The notes under the pieces: generated by a model | Seen by the model: the letters and a program-made list of their open reading frames with translations, nothing else | What the model was told of the DNA's origin: nothing | The model's database searches: none | DNA from: Ancylobacter pratisalsi | GTDB lineage: Bacteria; Pseudomonadota; Alphaproteobacteria; Rhizobiales; Xanthobacteraceae | DNA: 64,000 nucleotides | Assembly (NCBI RefSeq): GCF_010669125.1 | Contig: NZ_CP048630.1 | Coordinates: forward strand, 3,592,001-3,656,000 | Reading direction: 5' to 3' | Translations under genes and position numbers: made by a program | Shown: in pieces, positions 9,211 through 18,556 of the stretch | Numbering within the stretch: the stretch's first letter is position 1 | Layout of the letters: each line of letters starts with the position of its first letter

Positions 9211-9240
9211 AACAACCCGTCCAACGAACAACCCGTCCAA
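9211..9240 (+). repeat. Tandem 14-base direct repeat before the transporter binding-protein gene
   Basis: The word AACAACCCGTCCAA occurs at 9211-9224 and again at 9227-9240, a 16-base period. It ends just before the ribosome site of the binding-protein gene. It may be a recent duplication or an mRNA site; nothing in the sequence decides. Confidence 0.6.
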
Positions 9241-9257
9241 ACCTTCCGGAGAAAGCC

Positions 9258-10412
9258 ATGTCCGCTACCAAGCTGCTTGCCGCCGGCCTTGTCGCCGCCG
9301 GCCTCTTCGCCGGCCCCGCGCTGGCGGAGGACACCATCACCATCGGCATTCCCGTCGGCCTGTCGGGGGCGAATTCCGTCGTGGCGCCCTCGGTCGTCCA
9401 GTCGGCCGAGCTCGCCGTCGAGGAGATCAACGCCAAGGGCGGCATCCTCGGCAAGAAGGTCGTGCTTGAAGTCGCCGATGACGCGTCCGGCGCTGCCGGC
9501 GCGCAGAAGGCCTTCGACTCGCTGATCTTCCAGAAGAAGGTCGATGCGCTGATCTCCATGGAGACCTCGGCGGCGCGCAATGCCGGCCTGCCGATCGTCA
9601 ATCGCGGCAAGGTGCCCTACATCTACACCTCGTTCTATGAGGGCCGCTCCTGCAGCCCGTTCATGTATGTCAACGCCTGGGTGCCCGACCAGCAGGTCGC
9701 CCCGATCGTCGACTTCTTCAACAAGGAAGGCGCCAAGACCTACTTCCTGATCGGCTCCGACTACGCCTTCGGTCGCGGCATGCTCGCCTTCACCAAGGAG
9801 TATATCGAGAAGACCGGCGGCAAGGTGGTCGGCGATGAATACGCCCCGATGGATGCGACCGACTGGACCGCGATCCTGTCCAAGGTGAAGGCCGCCAATC
9901 CGGACGCGATCATCACCTCGACCGCCGGCGGCGCCCCCAATGTCACGCTGACCAAGCAGCTGCGCGCGGCGGGCATCAAGACGCTCTACGGCAACCTCGC
10001 CGTCGACGAAGGCACCGCCAAGAGCATGGGCTCCGATGCCGAGGGCATCTACATCGCGGGCTCCTACTTCACCAACATCGACAGCCCCGCCAACAAGGCG
10101 TTCCTCGCGGCCATGGAGAAGAAGTTCGGCGCCGACCTGAAGACCCCGAACGATCTCTCGGTGCCGGAATACGAGGCGGTGTACGCCTACAAGGCGGCGG
10201 TCGAGAAGGCCGGCACCACGGAGGCCGCCAAGGTGATCCCCGCGCTCGGCGAAGTCGCGGTGGAAGGCCCGCGCGGCACCATCGTCATGAATAAGCAGCG
10301 CCACGCCCCGCTGACCATGTATCTGGGTCAGGTTCAGGCCGATGGCAGCGTCACCATCCTGTCCACCTTCAAGGACGTGGATCCCGGCGACCAGTGCCCG
10401 AAGCTGAAGTGA
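9258..10412 (+). CDS. ABC transporter substrate-binding protein, branched-chain/urea/amide type
   Basis: A Sec signal peptide (residues 1 to about 23, ending ALAE) is followed by a type I periplasmic-binding fold (TITIGIPVGLSGANS, then ELAVEEINAKGGILG). It resembles the UrtA/AmiC branch more than leucine-binding proteins, which suggests urea or short amides. It works in the periplasm and delivers ligand to the permeases encoded next. Length 384 is normal. It is the first gene of the transporter set behind the amidase. Confidence 0.85.
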   Translation: MSATKLLAAGLVAAGLFAGPALAEDTITIGIPVGLSGANSVVAPSVVQSAELAVEEINAKGGILGKKVVLEVADDASGAAGAQKAFDSLIFQKKVDALISMETSAARNAGLPIVNRGKVPYIYTSFYEGRSCSPFMYVNAWVPDQQVAPIVDFFNKEGAKTYFLIGSDYAFGRGMLAFTKEYIEKTGGKVVGDEYAPMDATDWTAILSKVKAANPDAIITSTAGGAPNVTLTKQLRAAGIKTLYGNLAVDEGTAKSMGSDAEGIYIAGSYFTNIDSPANKAFLAAMEKKFGADLKTPNDLSVPEYEAVYAYKAAVEKAGTTEAAKVIPALGEVAVEGPRGTIVMNKQRHAPLTMYLGQVQADGSVTILSTFKDVDPGDQCPKLK

Positions 10413-10551
10413 TTAGCCGCACCACATTGCCGGTGCGCGTCGCTTCCGCACGCTGATACGCGCGATGCCGCCTCCGGGGCCCGGTCCCCGGGGTCGGCAC
10501 CCTCCCGCAGGTCGTCCCACGCAAGCCCGTGACCCCGACGAAGGACGCCAC

Positions 10552-11388
10552 ATGATCGCCCCGACGCTCGACATCGTGACAACCGCCGCGATCCTCTATG
10601 CGGTCGCCACCGGGCTGCTGCTCGTGTTCGGCGTCATGAAGATCATCAATTTCGCCCATGGCGGGCTGATGACCCTTGGCGGCTATGCCGCGCTCGTCAC
10701 CACCCAGTACGGGCTCAATCCCTGGCTCGCCATTCCCATCGCCGCCCTGTTCGGCGGTGTCGCGGGCATGGTGATCGAGCGCTTCGTGGTGCGCCCGCTC
10801 TACAACCGCCCGCTCGACGCGATCCTGGCCACCTGGGGCCTGTCGATCATCATCGGGCAGGTTATCACCATCGTCTTCGGGCGCGGCGTGCAGTTCACGC
10901 AGGCGCCGCTGGAAGGCACGCTGGATTTTCTGGGCGAGAGCTATTCGGCCTATCGCCTCGCGCTGGTGGGCATCGCCGCCGCGCTCGGCATTGCGCTCAC
11001 CGCGCTGCTTCAGGGCACCCGGCTGGGGCTGGAGACCCGCGCCGTCATCATGAACGAGGACCTCGCGCGCGGGCTCGGCATCAATAGCGGGCTGGTGCGT
11101 TTCCTCACCTTCACCCTCGGCTCGGCGCTCGCGGGCGTGGCCGGGGCGCTGATCACGCCGCTGTCCAGCGTCGACCCGTCCATGGGCGTTCCCTGGCTGG
11201 TGAACGCCTTCATGCTGGTGCTGGTGTCGGGCGCCTCGCTGCTGAGCCTGCTCGCCGCCTGTCTGGTGCTGGGCGGAGCGCAGGTAATGGTCGCCACCTA
11301 TTTCAGTCCCGTGCTCGGCGGGCTCACCATCGCGGTACTGGCCGCGATCATCCTCCGCATCCGTCCGCAGGGTTTCGCCCGTGACTGA
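10552..11388 (+). CDS. Branched-chain/urea-type ABC permease (LivH-like)
   Basis: A 278-residue polytopic permease of the LivH/UrtB family, with the early motif GLLLVFGVMKIINFAHGGLMTLGGY. It forms one half of the membrane channel. ATG 10552 is chosen because GAAGGA lies upstream and the protein then begins at the first helix; the open frame continues upstream without family similarity. The stop overlaps the next start by eight bases. Confidence 0.87.
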   Translation: MIAPTLDIVTTAAILYAVATGLLLVFGVMKIINFAHGGLMTLGGYAALVTTQYGLNPWLAIPIAALFGGVAGMVIERFVVRPLYNRPLDAILATWGLSIIIGQVITIVFGRGVQFTQAPLEGTLDFLGESYSAYRLALVGIAAALGIALTALLQGTRLGLETRAVIMNEDLARGLGINSGLVRFLTFTLGSALAGVAGALITPLSSVDPSMGVPWLVNAFMLVLVSGASLLSLLAACLVLGGAQVMVATYFSPVLGGLTIAVLAAIILRIRPQGFARD

Positions 11389-13195
11389 GACCCGTCGCCT
11401 CTCCCTTATCGGGCTTGCCGCGCTCCTCGCCCTCGTCGCCGTCGGGGCTGGACCCTATGTGCTCGACACCTATTCGGTGAACGTGCTCACCCGCTCGCTG
11501 CTCTATGCGGCGGTCGCCCTCACGGTGGATCTTTTGTGGGGCTATCTGGGCATCCTCACCTTCGGCCAGTCGGTGTTCTTCGCCATCGGCGCCTATGCCG
11601 CCGGGCTGGTGTTCACCCATCTGGATTTCTCGACCTCCACGGCGTTCCTGGCGCTCGGGCTGGCGGTGTTCGGGGCGCTGTTCGTCGCCGCCGTGGTCGG
11701 CTGGCTCGCCTTCTGGCACGGCGCGTCGGCGCTCTACGCCTCGGTGATCACCCTGGTGCTGCCGATCGTGGCGACGCAGGTCTTGTATTCGGGCGGCACG
11801 TTCACCGGCTCGTCGAGCGGGCTGTCCGGTTTCATGAGCTTCGACATCTCGATGGAGGGCTGGTTCTGGCTCGCCGGCGGGTTTCTCGTCGCGGTCACCA
11901 CGCTGGCCTTCATCGTGGTCAACAGCGATGCGGGCCGGCTTCTGGTCGCGGTGCGCGAGAACGAGCAGCGCTGCAAATATCTCGGCCTCGACACCTCGCG
12001 GCTGAAGATCCTGGTCTATCTCGCCTGCGCGGTCATCGGCGCGCTCGCCGGCTACATCTATGCCGGCTACGCCATGGTGGTAGCGCCCGAGCTGGCCGGC
12101 TTCGTGTTCGGCACGGAACTGGTGATCTGGACCGCGCTGGGCGGACGCGGCACGCTGCTCGGCCCGGTGTTCGGCGCGCTGATCGTGGATTACGAGAGCG
12201 CGCAGCTCTCCGGCGACTATCCCTTCGTCTGGCAGCTCATCATCGGCACCGTCTTCGTGCTTGTCATCGTCGCCTTCCCGCGCGGCCTGCTGCCGGTGTT
12301 CGTCGACGTGCCGCGCCGGCTCATCGCCATGGTCCGCAAGCGTCCCGCCGCGCCGGGCGTGCCGGTGAGCCTGTCGACGCTCGACGCCAGCGAGACCCAG
12401 GGGGAGGGGCCCGGCGATGGCCCGGCGCTGGCGGTGGAGCATGTCACCAAGCGCTTCGGCAGCCTCACCGTGCTCGATGGCATCGACTTTTCCGCCCGCG
12501 CTGGCGAACTCGTCAGCCTCGTCGGCCCGAACGGTGCGGGCAAGACCACGCTGATGCGCTGCATCGCCGACGGCGCCGAGCGCACGGCGGGCACCATCAT
12601 CGTCAATGGACAGGACATCGGCCGGCGGCCGCCCGAGCACTGCGTCGCGCTCGGGGTCGGGCGCAAGTTCCAGATGGCCAATGTGTTCGACACCCTCACC
12701 GTGGCGCAGTGCCTGCAGATCGCCCGCACCCGGCACGCGCGGCCCTCGCTGTGGCGGCGGGCCTCCGGGCTGGCGCTGCCCGAGGCGACCATGCACGTGC
12801 TGGCGACGACAGGGCTCGACCGCCAGCTCTCCACCCCGGCGCATCTGCTTTCCCACGGCATGAAGCAGGCGCTGGAGCTTTCCATGGTGCTGGCGCTGGA
12901 GCCGCGTGTGCTGCTGCTGGACGAGCCGACCGCCGGCCTCACCAAGACCGAGCGCATGCAGATCGGCGGCATCCTCACCGATCTCACCACCCGGCAGGGC
13001 CTGTGCATCCTGCTGGTCGAGCATGATCTGGACTTCGTGCGCGAGATTTCCTCGCGGGTGATCGTGCTGCATCAGGGCCGCATCGTGCTCGACGGTTCGG
13101 TGGAGGAAGTGGTGCAGTCCGAACTGGTGAAGCAGGTCTATGCCGGCTCCGGCCATGCCGGCATCGCCCATCAGGCGCAGGGAGAGCCGGCATGA
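11381..13195 (+). CDS. Fused ABC permease-ATPase (LivM-LivG type)
   Basis: Residues 1 to about 310 form a LivM/UrtC-like permease (DLLWGYLGILTFGQSVFFAIGAYAAG). From about residue 345 an ATPase follows, with Walker A GPNGAGKTT and Walker B VLLLDEPTAG; its signature is weak (LSHGMKQALEL in place of LSGGQ). The two halves are joined by a short Pro/Gly/Ser linker around residues 320-345. Start is GTG 11381. The fusion is genuine, with no stop or frame change across the joint. It should supply both membrane and motor functions beside the LivH and LivF partners. Confidence 0.88.
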   Translation: MTETRRLSLIGLAALLALVAVGAGPYVLDTYSVNVLTRSLLYAAVALTVDLLWGYLGILTFGQSVFFAIGAYAAGLVFTHLDFSTSTAFLALGLAVFGALFVAAVVGWLAFWHGASALYASVITLVLPIVATQVLYSGGTFTGSSSGLSGFMSFDISMEGWFWLAGGFLVAVTTLAFIVVNSDAGRLLVAVRENEQRCKYLGLDTSRLKILVYLACAVIGALAGYIYAGYAMVVAPELAGFVFGTELVIWTALGGRGTLLGPVFGALIVDYESAQLSGDYPFVWQLIIGTVFVLVIVAFPRGLLPVFVDVPRRLIAMVRKRPAAPGVPVSLSTLDASETQGEGPGDGPALAVEHVTKRFGSLTVLDGIDFSARAGELVSLVGPNGAGKTTLMRCIADGAERTAGTIIVNGQDIGRRPPEHCVALGVGRKFQMANVFDTLTVAQCLQIARTRHARPSLWRRASGLALPEATMHVLATTGLDRQLSTPAHLLSHGMKQALELSMVLALEPRVLLLDEPTAGLTKTERMQIGGILTDLTTRQGLCILLVEHDLDFVREISSRVIVLHQGRIVLDGSVEEVVQSELVKQVYAGSGHAGIAHQAQGEPA

Positions 13196-13902
13196 ACGCG
13201 CCGACCATGGGTGTTTCCGTCGAGCGTCTGTCCAGCGGGTATGCCGGCGCCGTCGTGGTGCGCGAGGTCAGCCTCGCCATCGCGCCGGGCCAGATCCTCG
13301 CCGTGCTCGGCAAAAACGGCATGGGCAAGAGCACGCTGCTCAAGGCGATGATGGGCTTCCTGCCCAAGATGCACGGCAGCGTGGTCATCGCCGGCCAGGA
13401 GGCGACGCGGCTTTCCCCGCACCGGGTGGCGCGACTCGGGGTCGGCTATGTGGCGCAGGAGAAGGCACTGTTCCAGGATCTCTCGGTGGAGGAGAACCTG
13501 CGCCTCGCCGTGCGCCGGCCCGATTTCGAAGCCGCGCTGGCGGAAGTGGAGGCGTCGTTCCCCTTCCTGCTGGATCGCCTGAAGCAGCGCGCGGGCACGC
13601 TGTCCGGCGGCGAACAGAAGATGCTGCTGATGGCCCGTTCGCTGGCGAGCGGGGCGAAGTTCCTGCTGGTCGATGAAATCACCGAGGGGCTGCAACCCTC
13701 CGTCATCGATCGCCTCGCCGGGGTCATCCGCGACGCGCGTGACCGTCACGGCACCACCATGCTTCTGGTCGAGCAGCATCTACCCTTCGCCCTCGCGGTG
13801 GCGGATCGCTGGGCGGTGCTCGATCGCGGCGAAATCGCCGACAGCGGCGGCACGGCGGAGCCGGATGCGGCGGCGCGTGTCACCGGGCATCTCAGCGTCT
13901 GA
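13192..13902 (+). CDS. Branched-chain/urea-type ABC ATPase (LivF-like)
   Basis: A 236-residue ATPase with Walker A GKNGMGKST, signature LSGGEQKML and Walker B FLLVDEITEGL. It pairs with the ATPase half of the fusion protein. The start overlaps the previous stop by four bases (ATGA). The Walker A has Lys in place of the usual Pro or Arg in the second position, which still fits the motif. Confidence 0.9.
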   Translation: MNAPTMGVSVERLSSGYAGAVVVREVSLAIAPGQILAVLGKNGMGKSTLLKAMMGFLPKMHGSVVIAGQEATRLSPHRVARLGVGYVAQEKALFQDLSVEENLRLAVRRPDFEAALAEVEASFPFLLDRLKQRAGTLSGGEQKMLLMARSLASGAKFLLVDEITEGLQPSVIDRLAGVIRDARDRHGTTMLLVEQHLPFALAVADRWAVLDRGEIADSGGTAEPDAAARVTGHLSV

Positions 13903-13924
13903 GCGAACGGGGATAAGGGCCGAC

Positions 13925-14653
13925 ATGACGTTTTCCATCGTCGCGCGCTGCGGCATCACCGGGCATCTGGGCGTCGCCGTGGCGACGGCGGTGCCCGCGG
14001 TCGGTTCCATGTGCCCGTTCACGCTGGCCGGCACCGGGGCGGTGTCGACCCAGTCCTGGGTGAACCCCTATCTCGCCCTCCGCGTGCTGGAGGCCATCGC
14101 GGCCGGCACGGCGGCCGCGCCCGCTCTGGCGGCGGTTTTGGCGGACGATCCGGAGCGGGACCTGCGCCAGATCGGCGTGGTCGATGCGGCGGGCGGGGCG
14201 GCCGCGTGGTCGGGTGGGGCCTGCACCGGGTGGTATGGTCATGAGACCGGCCCGGGCTTCGCCATCCAAGGCAACATGCTGACCGGCCCCGACGTCGTCG
14301 CCAGCATGCGGCAGTCCTTCGAGGCCTCCGCCGGCTTGCCGCTGGATGAGCGCCTGATGCGCGCCATGGAGGCGGGGGACCAGGCGGGCGGCGACAAGCG
14401 CGGGCGGCAATCGGCCTCGCTGCGCATTCAGGGCGCGGAGGCCTATCCCGCGCTCGATCTCCGGGTCGACGAGCACCCGCGCCCGGTGCAGGAACTGCGC
14501 CGTGTGCTGGAGATCGCGCGGCTTCAGCTGGTGCCGTTCGTAGAGGGCATGCCGCGGCGCGGCCTCACTCCCGGCCCCGCGCCTCTCGAAGTAACCGAGA
14601 TGCTGGCGCTCTCGCCGCCGGACCGGCCGGGCGGCGGTGGCTCCCGGCGCTGA
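13925..14653 (+). CDS. DUF1028 family protein (Ntn-hydrolase-like)
   Basis: The protein opens MTFSIVARCGITGHLGVAVATAVPAVGSMCPF, the typical start of DUF1028. That family has an Ntn-hydrolase-like fold and no settled function; it is often found next to amide or peptide metabolism genes. The length is 242 residues. ATG 13925 is 22 bases after the ATPase gene, so it is probably part of the amide operon. A hydrolytic or processing role is inference. Confidence 0.75.
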   Translation: MTFSIVARCGITGHLGVAVATAVPAVGSMCPFTLAGTGAVSTQSWVNPYLALRVLEAIAAGTAAAPALAAVLADDPERDLRQIGVVDAAGGAAAWSGGACTGWYGHETGPGFAIQGNMLTGPDVVASMRQSFEASAGLPLDERLMRAMEAGDQAGGDKRGRQSASLRIQGAEAYPALDLRVDEHPRPVQELRRVLEIARLQLVPFVEGMPRRGLTPGPAPLEVTEMLALSPPDRPGGGGSRR

Positions 14654-14681
14654 GTGTCGTGCGCCCTCCCGATCGAAATCG

Positions 14682-14696
14682 TTCGTCATAAACGAA
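14682..14696 (+). promoter_or_regulatory. Dyad with LysR-type box geometry upstream of the exporter gene
   Basis: TTCGT-CATAA-ACGAA is a five-base inverted repeat with five-base spacer. Its inner 13 bases fit T-N11-A. A LysR regulator gene lies directly downstream of the exporter. A TATTAT at 14709-14714 could be the -10 box. Confidence 0.4.
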
Positions 14697-14774
14697 TGAA
14701 ACGTACGATATTATGAGCTGGATCGAATAGTCGCCTTCGTGCGATCCGTGGCCATCGGCAACGGAGAGCGGGTC

Positions 14775-15815
14775 ATGACGGCGCGGGCGGAAACGGTTCA
14801 TGTGCATGCGGCGCCCTCGTCGCAGCGTTTCGGCATCGTGCCGGGACTGCTGCTGACCGGCGCCATCGCCGCCGCCGCCTTCGGTCTGCGGCAATTGCCG
14901 ATGGTCGGGCTGCTGAGCCCGATGATCCTCGCCATCGTCATCGGCATCGCGTTCCACAATCTGGTCGGCACGCCCGCGCGGGCCAAGGCGGGCGTCACCT
15001 TTTCACTGCGCCGCATCCTGCGCTTCGCCATCATCCTTCTCGGGCTCCAGCTCACCGCCACGCAGGTGGCCGAGGTCGGGGCGACCGGCATCGCCGTCAT
15101 CGCGCTGACGCTCGTGGCGACCTTCGTCTTCACCACATCGCTCGGTCGCCTGATGGGGATCGAGGCCAAGCTGGCGGAACTGATCGCCGCCGGCACCTCG
15201 ATCTGCGGCGCCTCGGCGGTCATCGCCACCAACACCGTCACCCGCGCCTCCGACGAGGACGTGGCCTATGCGGTGGCCTGCGTCACCGTCTTCGGCTCGG
15301 TGGCGATGTTCCTCTATCCGCTGCTTCCCGGCGTGCTGGGGCTCGATGCCCACGCTTACGGGCTGTGGACCGGCGCCTCGGTGCACGAGATCGCACAGGT
15401 GGTGGCCGCCGCCTATCAGCAGGGCCAGTCGGCCGGCGAATTCGGCACCATCGCCAAGCTGTCGCGGGTGATGATGCTGGCGCCGGTGGTGATCTCGCTC
15501 GGGCTCATCGCCACCCGCCGCGCGTCGCGCAATGGCGGGCACGGCGCGGGCCGCGCGCGGCCGCCCATGCCCTGGTTCGTGCTCGGCTTCATCGCGCTGG
15601 TCGGGATCAACTCCGTGGTGGTGATCCCGCCGGAGCTCAAGGGTGCCATCGTGGTGGCGACCACCTTCATGCTGTCCATGGCGCTGGCGGCGATGGGGCT
15701 GGAGACCGACATCGCCAAGCTGCGCGCCAAGGGCATCAGGCCCTTCCTCCTCGGCCTCGCCGCCTTTGTGTTCATCGCCAGTTTCAGCCTAATGCTGGTG
15801 AAGATGACCACATGA
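14775..15815 (+). CDS. YeiH-type putative sulfate exporter family membrane protein
   Basis: A polytopic membrane protein of the YeiH/UPF0324 family, with [16 protein letters not shown] near residue 145 and [17 protein letters not shown] near residue 200. The family is described as putative sulfate exporters; direct transport proof is limited. ATG 14775 has GGAGAGCGG upstream; an in-frame GTG at 14739 is less likely. The adjacent LysR gene repeats the known yeiH-yeiE neighbourhood. Confidence 0.85.
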   Translation: MTARAETVHVHAAPSSQRFGIVPGLLLTGAIAAAAFGLRQLPMVGLLSPMILAIVIGIAFHNLVGTPARAKAGVTFSLRRILRFAIILLGLQLTATQVAEVGATGIAVIALTLVATFVFTTSLGRLMGIEAKLAELIAAGTSICGASAVIATNTVTRASDEDVAYAVACVTVFGSVAMFLYPLLPGVLGLDAHAYGLWTGASVHEIAQVVAAAYQQGQSAGEFGTIAKLSRVMMLAPVVISLGLIATRRASRNGGHGAGRARPPMPWFVLGFIALVGINSVVVIPPELKGAIVVATTFMLSMALAAMGLETDIAKLRAKGIRPFLLGLAAFVFIASFSLMLVKMTT

Positions 15816-15834
15816 GGCCGGGCGACGGGGCGCG

Positions 15835-16716
15835 ATGACACTCGAACAGCTGCGCATCTTCGTCGCCGTCGCCGAGCGTGAGCATCTCACCCGCGCGGCC
15901 CAGGCGCTGAACCTGACGCCCTCGGCGACCAGCGCCGCCATCGCGGCGCTGGAAGCGCGTCACGCCACCCGCCTGTTCGACCGTGTCGGCCGGCGCATCG
16001 CGCTCACCGAAGCCGGCCGGCTGTTCCTCATCGAGGCACGGGCCGTGCTGGCGCAGGCGGGCGCGGCCGAGCAGGTGCTGCTCGACCTTGCGGGGCTGGA
16101 GCGTGGCCGGCTGGCGCTGGCGGGCAGCCAGACGGTGGGCAATTACTGGCTCCCCGGCGTCGTCGCGCGCTATCAGGCGCTCTATCCCGGCATCCGCGTG
16201 GCGGTGGACATCGGCAATACCGATTTCGTCGCCGGCCGCGTGCAGCAGGGTTTCGCCGATCTCGGCTTCGTCGAGGGCGAGCTGGACGAGCCCGCGCTGG
16301 CGATGGAGCCGGTGGCCCCCGACGAGATGGTTCTCGTCGCCCCGGTCACCCATCCCTGGACCTGGCGCGCGCCGCGCGACTTCGAGGAACTGAAGGCCGG
16401 GCCGTGGGTGCTGCGCGAGACCGGCTCGGGCACGCGGGCCATGCTGGAGGCGCTGCTTCTCGCGCGCGGCCTGTCCCCCGGCGATCTCAACGTGGTGCTG
16501 GAATATCCCACCAATGAGGCGATCCGGGTGGCGGTCGAGGCCGGCAGCGGGGTGAGCGTGATCTCGCGCCGCGTGGTCGACAGCGCAATCCGCACCGGGG
16601 CGATGGCGCTCATCGATTTCTCGCTGCCGGCGCGCCAGTTCCGCGCCCTGCGGCACAAGGAGCGCTATACCACCAAGGCGGCGCAGGCCTTTCTCGAACT
16701 GGCCCGTCAGGCCTGA
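15835..16716 (+). CDS. LysR-family regulator (YeiE/CysB-like group)
   Basis: An N-terminal winged helix (residues 1-60, MTLEQLRIFVAVAEREHLTRAAQALNLTPSATSAAI) is followed by the LysR substrate-binding domain (WLPGVVARYQALYPGIRV). At 293 residues it is full length. It follows the exporter by 19 bases in the same direction, an order seen with YeiE. It probably controls the exporter; the dyad at 14682-14696 is a candidate site. Its last ten bases overlap the convergent ABC ATPase gene. Confidence 0.87.
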   Translation: MTLEQLRIFVAVAEREHLTRAAQALNLTPSATSAAIAALEARHATRLFDRVGRRIALTEAGRLFLIEARAVLAQAGAAEQVLLDLAGLERGRLALAGSQTVGNYWLPGVVARYQALYPGIRVAVDIGNTDFVAGRVQQGFADLGFVEGELDEPALAMEPVAPDEMVLVAPVTHPWTWRAPRDFEELKAGPWVLRETGSGTRAMLEALLLARGLSPGDLNVVLEYPTNEAIRVAVEAGSGVSVISRRVVDSAIRTGAMALIDFSLPARQFRALRHKERYTTKAAQAFLELARQA

Positions 16717-17399
16717 TCGATCATCCGCCCGTCCTCGAAGTGGACGATGCGGTCGAACATACCGGTCGAGCGCGGATCGTGGGTGACCACGGCGATGCCC
16801 GCGCCCTGGGTCGCGGCAATGCGGCGGAACAGCTCCATCACCTGGCGCCCGCGCACGCTGTCCAGCGCGGCGGTGGGCTCGTCGGCGAGGATCAGCGGCG
16901 GCCCGTTGGCCAGCGCCCGCGCCACCGCGACGCGCTGCTGCTCGCCTCCGGAGAGCCGCGAGGGCTGGTTGTCGGCGCGGTGGGCGAGGTCGAGCGCGCC
17001 CAGCAGCCGCCGGGCATGGGCCATGGCGTCGGCGGGCGCGACATCGGCGATCTCCAGGCTCAGCGCCACATTCTCGCTGGCGGAGAGGAAGGGAATGAGG
17101 TTGGCGCGCTGGAAAACGAAGCCGATCTGGCGCCGCCGTGTCGCGCGCAGGCCGTCAATGTTCACCTGCGGGTGGGACACGCGCTGCCCGGCGAGCCAGA
17201 CCTCGCCGGAGGTCGGCGCCTCCAGCAGGCCGGCGAGCATGAGAAACGTGCTCTTGCCCGAGCCGCTCGGCCCGAAGATGCCGACCAGCTCTCCCGCCGC
17301 GATGTCGAGCGAGACCCCGTCCAGCGCCCGCACGATCCCGCTGGGGCCGGCATAGTGGCGCGTCAGTCCGCGCACCGAGAGCACCGGCGGCGCGCTCAT
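16707..17399 (-). CDS. MacB/DevA-type ABC exporter ATPase
   Basis: A 230-residue ATPase with Walker A GPSGSGKST, signature LSGGEQQRV and Walker B LILADEPTAALD, the pattern of MacB/LolD/DevA exporters. ATG at 17399 overlaps the permease stop by four bases. With the permease and the HlyD-like adaptor it forms a tripartite exporter. The substrate is unknown; no outer-membrane channel gene is in the operon. Confidence 0.9.
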   Translation of the reverse strand: MSAPPVLSVRGLTRHYAGPSGIVRALDGVSLDIAAGELVGIFGPSGSGKSTFLMLAGLLEAPTSGEVWLAGQRVSHPQVNIDGLRATRRRQIGFVFQRANLIPFLSASENVALSLEIADVAPADAMAHARRLLGALDLAHRADNQPSRLSGGEQQRVAVARALANGPPLILADEPTAALDSVRGRQVMELFRRIAATQGAGIAVVTHDPRSTGMFDRIVHFEDGRMIDQA

Positions 17400-18556
17400 G
17401 ACAGCACCTCGCGCGCACTGACCCGCGAAGCGCGGGAAATGCCGACCCACGCCGCCACGACGCAGATCAGCGCCAGCGCCGCCCCCAGCAGGGCGAGATC
17501 CGAGGGGTCCATCACCACGCGGCGCGGGAAATGGGGAAACACCAGCCGGGACAGCACGATGGAGAGGGCGAAGCCGGCAGTGCCAATCAGCCCCGCCTGC
17601 TGACCGATCATGCCCGCCACCACGCTTTCGCGGGCGCCGATGAGTTTGAGCAAGGCGATCTCGTGCAGCTTCTCGATGGTCATGGTGTAGATGATCAGCG
17701 AGACGACGATGGCGGTGATGATGAGGATCAGCCCGGTGAAGGCGAGGATCTGAAGCCGCAGCTTCCACAGCCGCGCGTTCAGCATCAGGTCGCGCTGCTG
17801 CGCCGTGGTCAGCACGCGTACATCGCCCCACTGTTCCATCGTCGCGATCACCCGTGCCGGGTCGACCGCCGGGTCGAGCCGCACCAGCACGCTGGCGATC
17901 TTGCTTTCCTGCGCCACCGAGCTGCCGTCCTTGGCGCTGGCTTGCGCGCCGTGGGCCGCCCGCGCCAGCTGGACCTCCTCGGAGGTGCGCCTGCGGGCGA
18001 TGGCGGCGGCGTCATTGATGGAGACGAAGACAAGGCCGTCGCCGGCCGAATCCACCATCAGCCGGGTCAGGCCGACAATGTCGTAATCGTCGAGGCCGAG
18101 CCGCACCCGGTCGCCGATCGCGAGCCCGGTGCTCTCGTCGGCGATGGCCTCGTAACGGCCGCCATCGAGCCAGCGGCCGGCCGAGAGCGGCAGCCAGCGG
18201 CCGTCGTCGCGCGGCACGTCGACCCCGGTGATGGTGGCCCGCCGGAAGCCGTCCGCGAAGGCGAACTGCTGGCTGAACTGGGTGAAACGGCGCACATCGG
18301 CGACGCCGGGCACACCCTCCACACGGCGGTCCATGTCGGGCGCCACCGCCGAGCCCTCCGCGAACGGGCCGGCGCGCTCGCCCTGCACCACCCACAGATC
18401 GGCATCGATCGCATCGATGATCAGCAGCGCGTCCTCGACCACGCCGCGATACAGCCCGGTCATGCCGATCATCGCCGTCATCAGGAAGGCGACGCCGAGC
18501 GCGGTGAGCGCGAAGCGGGTGGGGGAGTGGAGGGCATCCTTGAGCGCGAGGTTCAC
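17396..18556 (-). CDS. MacB/DevC-like ABC exporter permease
   Basis: A 386-residue permease with one N-terminal helix (FALTALGVAFLMTAMIGMTGLY), a large periplasmic domain (about residues 45-260) and three C-terminal helices starting near ILAFTGLILIITAIVVSLIIY. This is the MacB/FtsX topology. The GTG start at 18556 overlaps the adaptor stop (GTGA), which also fixes the start. It sits in the inner membrane between adaptor and ATPase. Confidence 0.86.
   Translation of the reverse strand: MNLALKDALHSPTRFALTALGVAFLMTAMIGMTGLYRGVVEDALLIIDAIDADLWVVQGERAGPFAEGSAVAPDMDRRVEGVPGVADVRRFTQFSQQFAFADGFRRATITGVDVPRDDGRWLPLSAGRWLDGGRYEAIADESTGLAIGDRVRLGLDDYDIVGLTRLMVDSAGDGLVFVSINDAAAIARRRTSEEVQLARAAHGAQASAKDGSSVAQESKIASVLVRLDPAVDPARVIATMEQWGDVRVLTTAQQRDLMLNARLWKLRLQILAFTGLILIITAIVVSLIIYTMTIEKLHEIALLKLIGARESVVAGMIGQQAGLIGTAGFALSIVLSRLVFPHFPRRVVMDPSDLALLGAALALICVVAAWVGISRASRVSAREVLS

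Noticed and set aside
11348..13171. Long minus-strand frame over the permease-ATPase fusion
   Set aside because: It is antisense to a protein with clear Walker motifs, and its composition is shadow-like.
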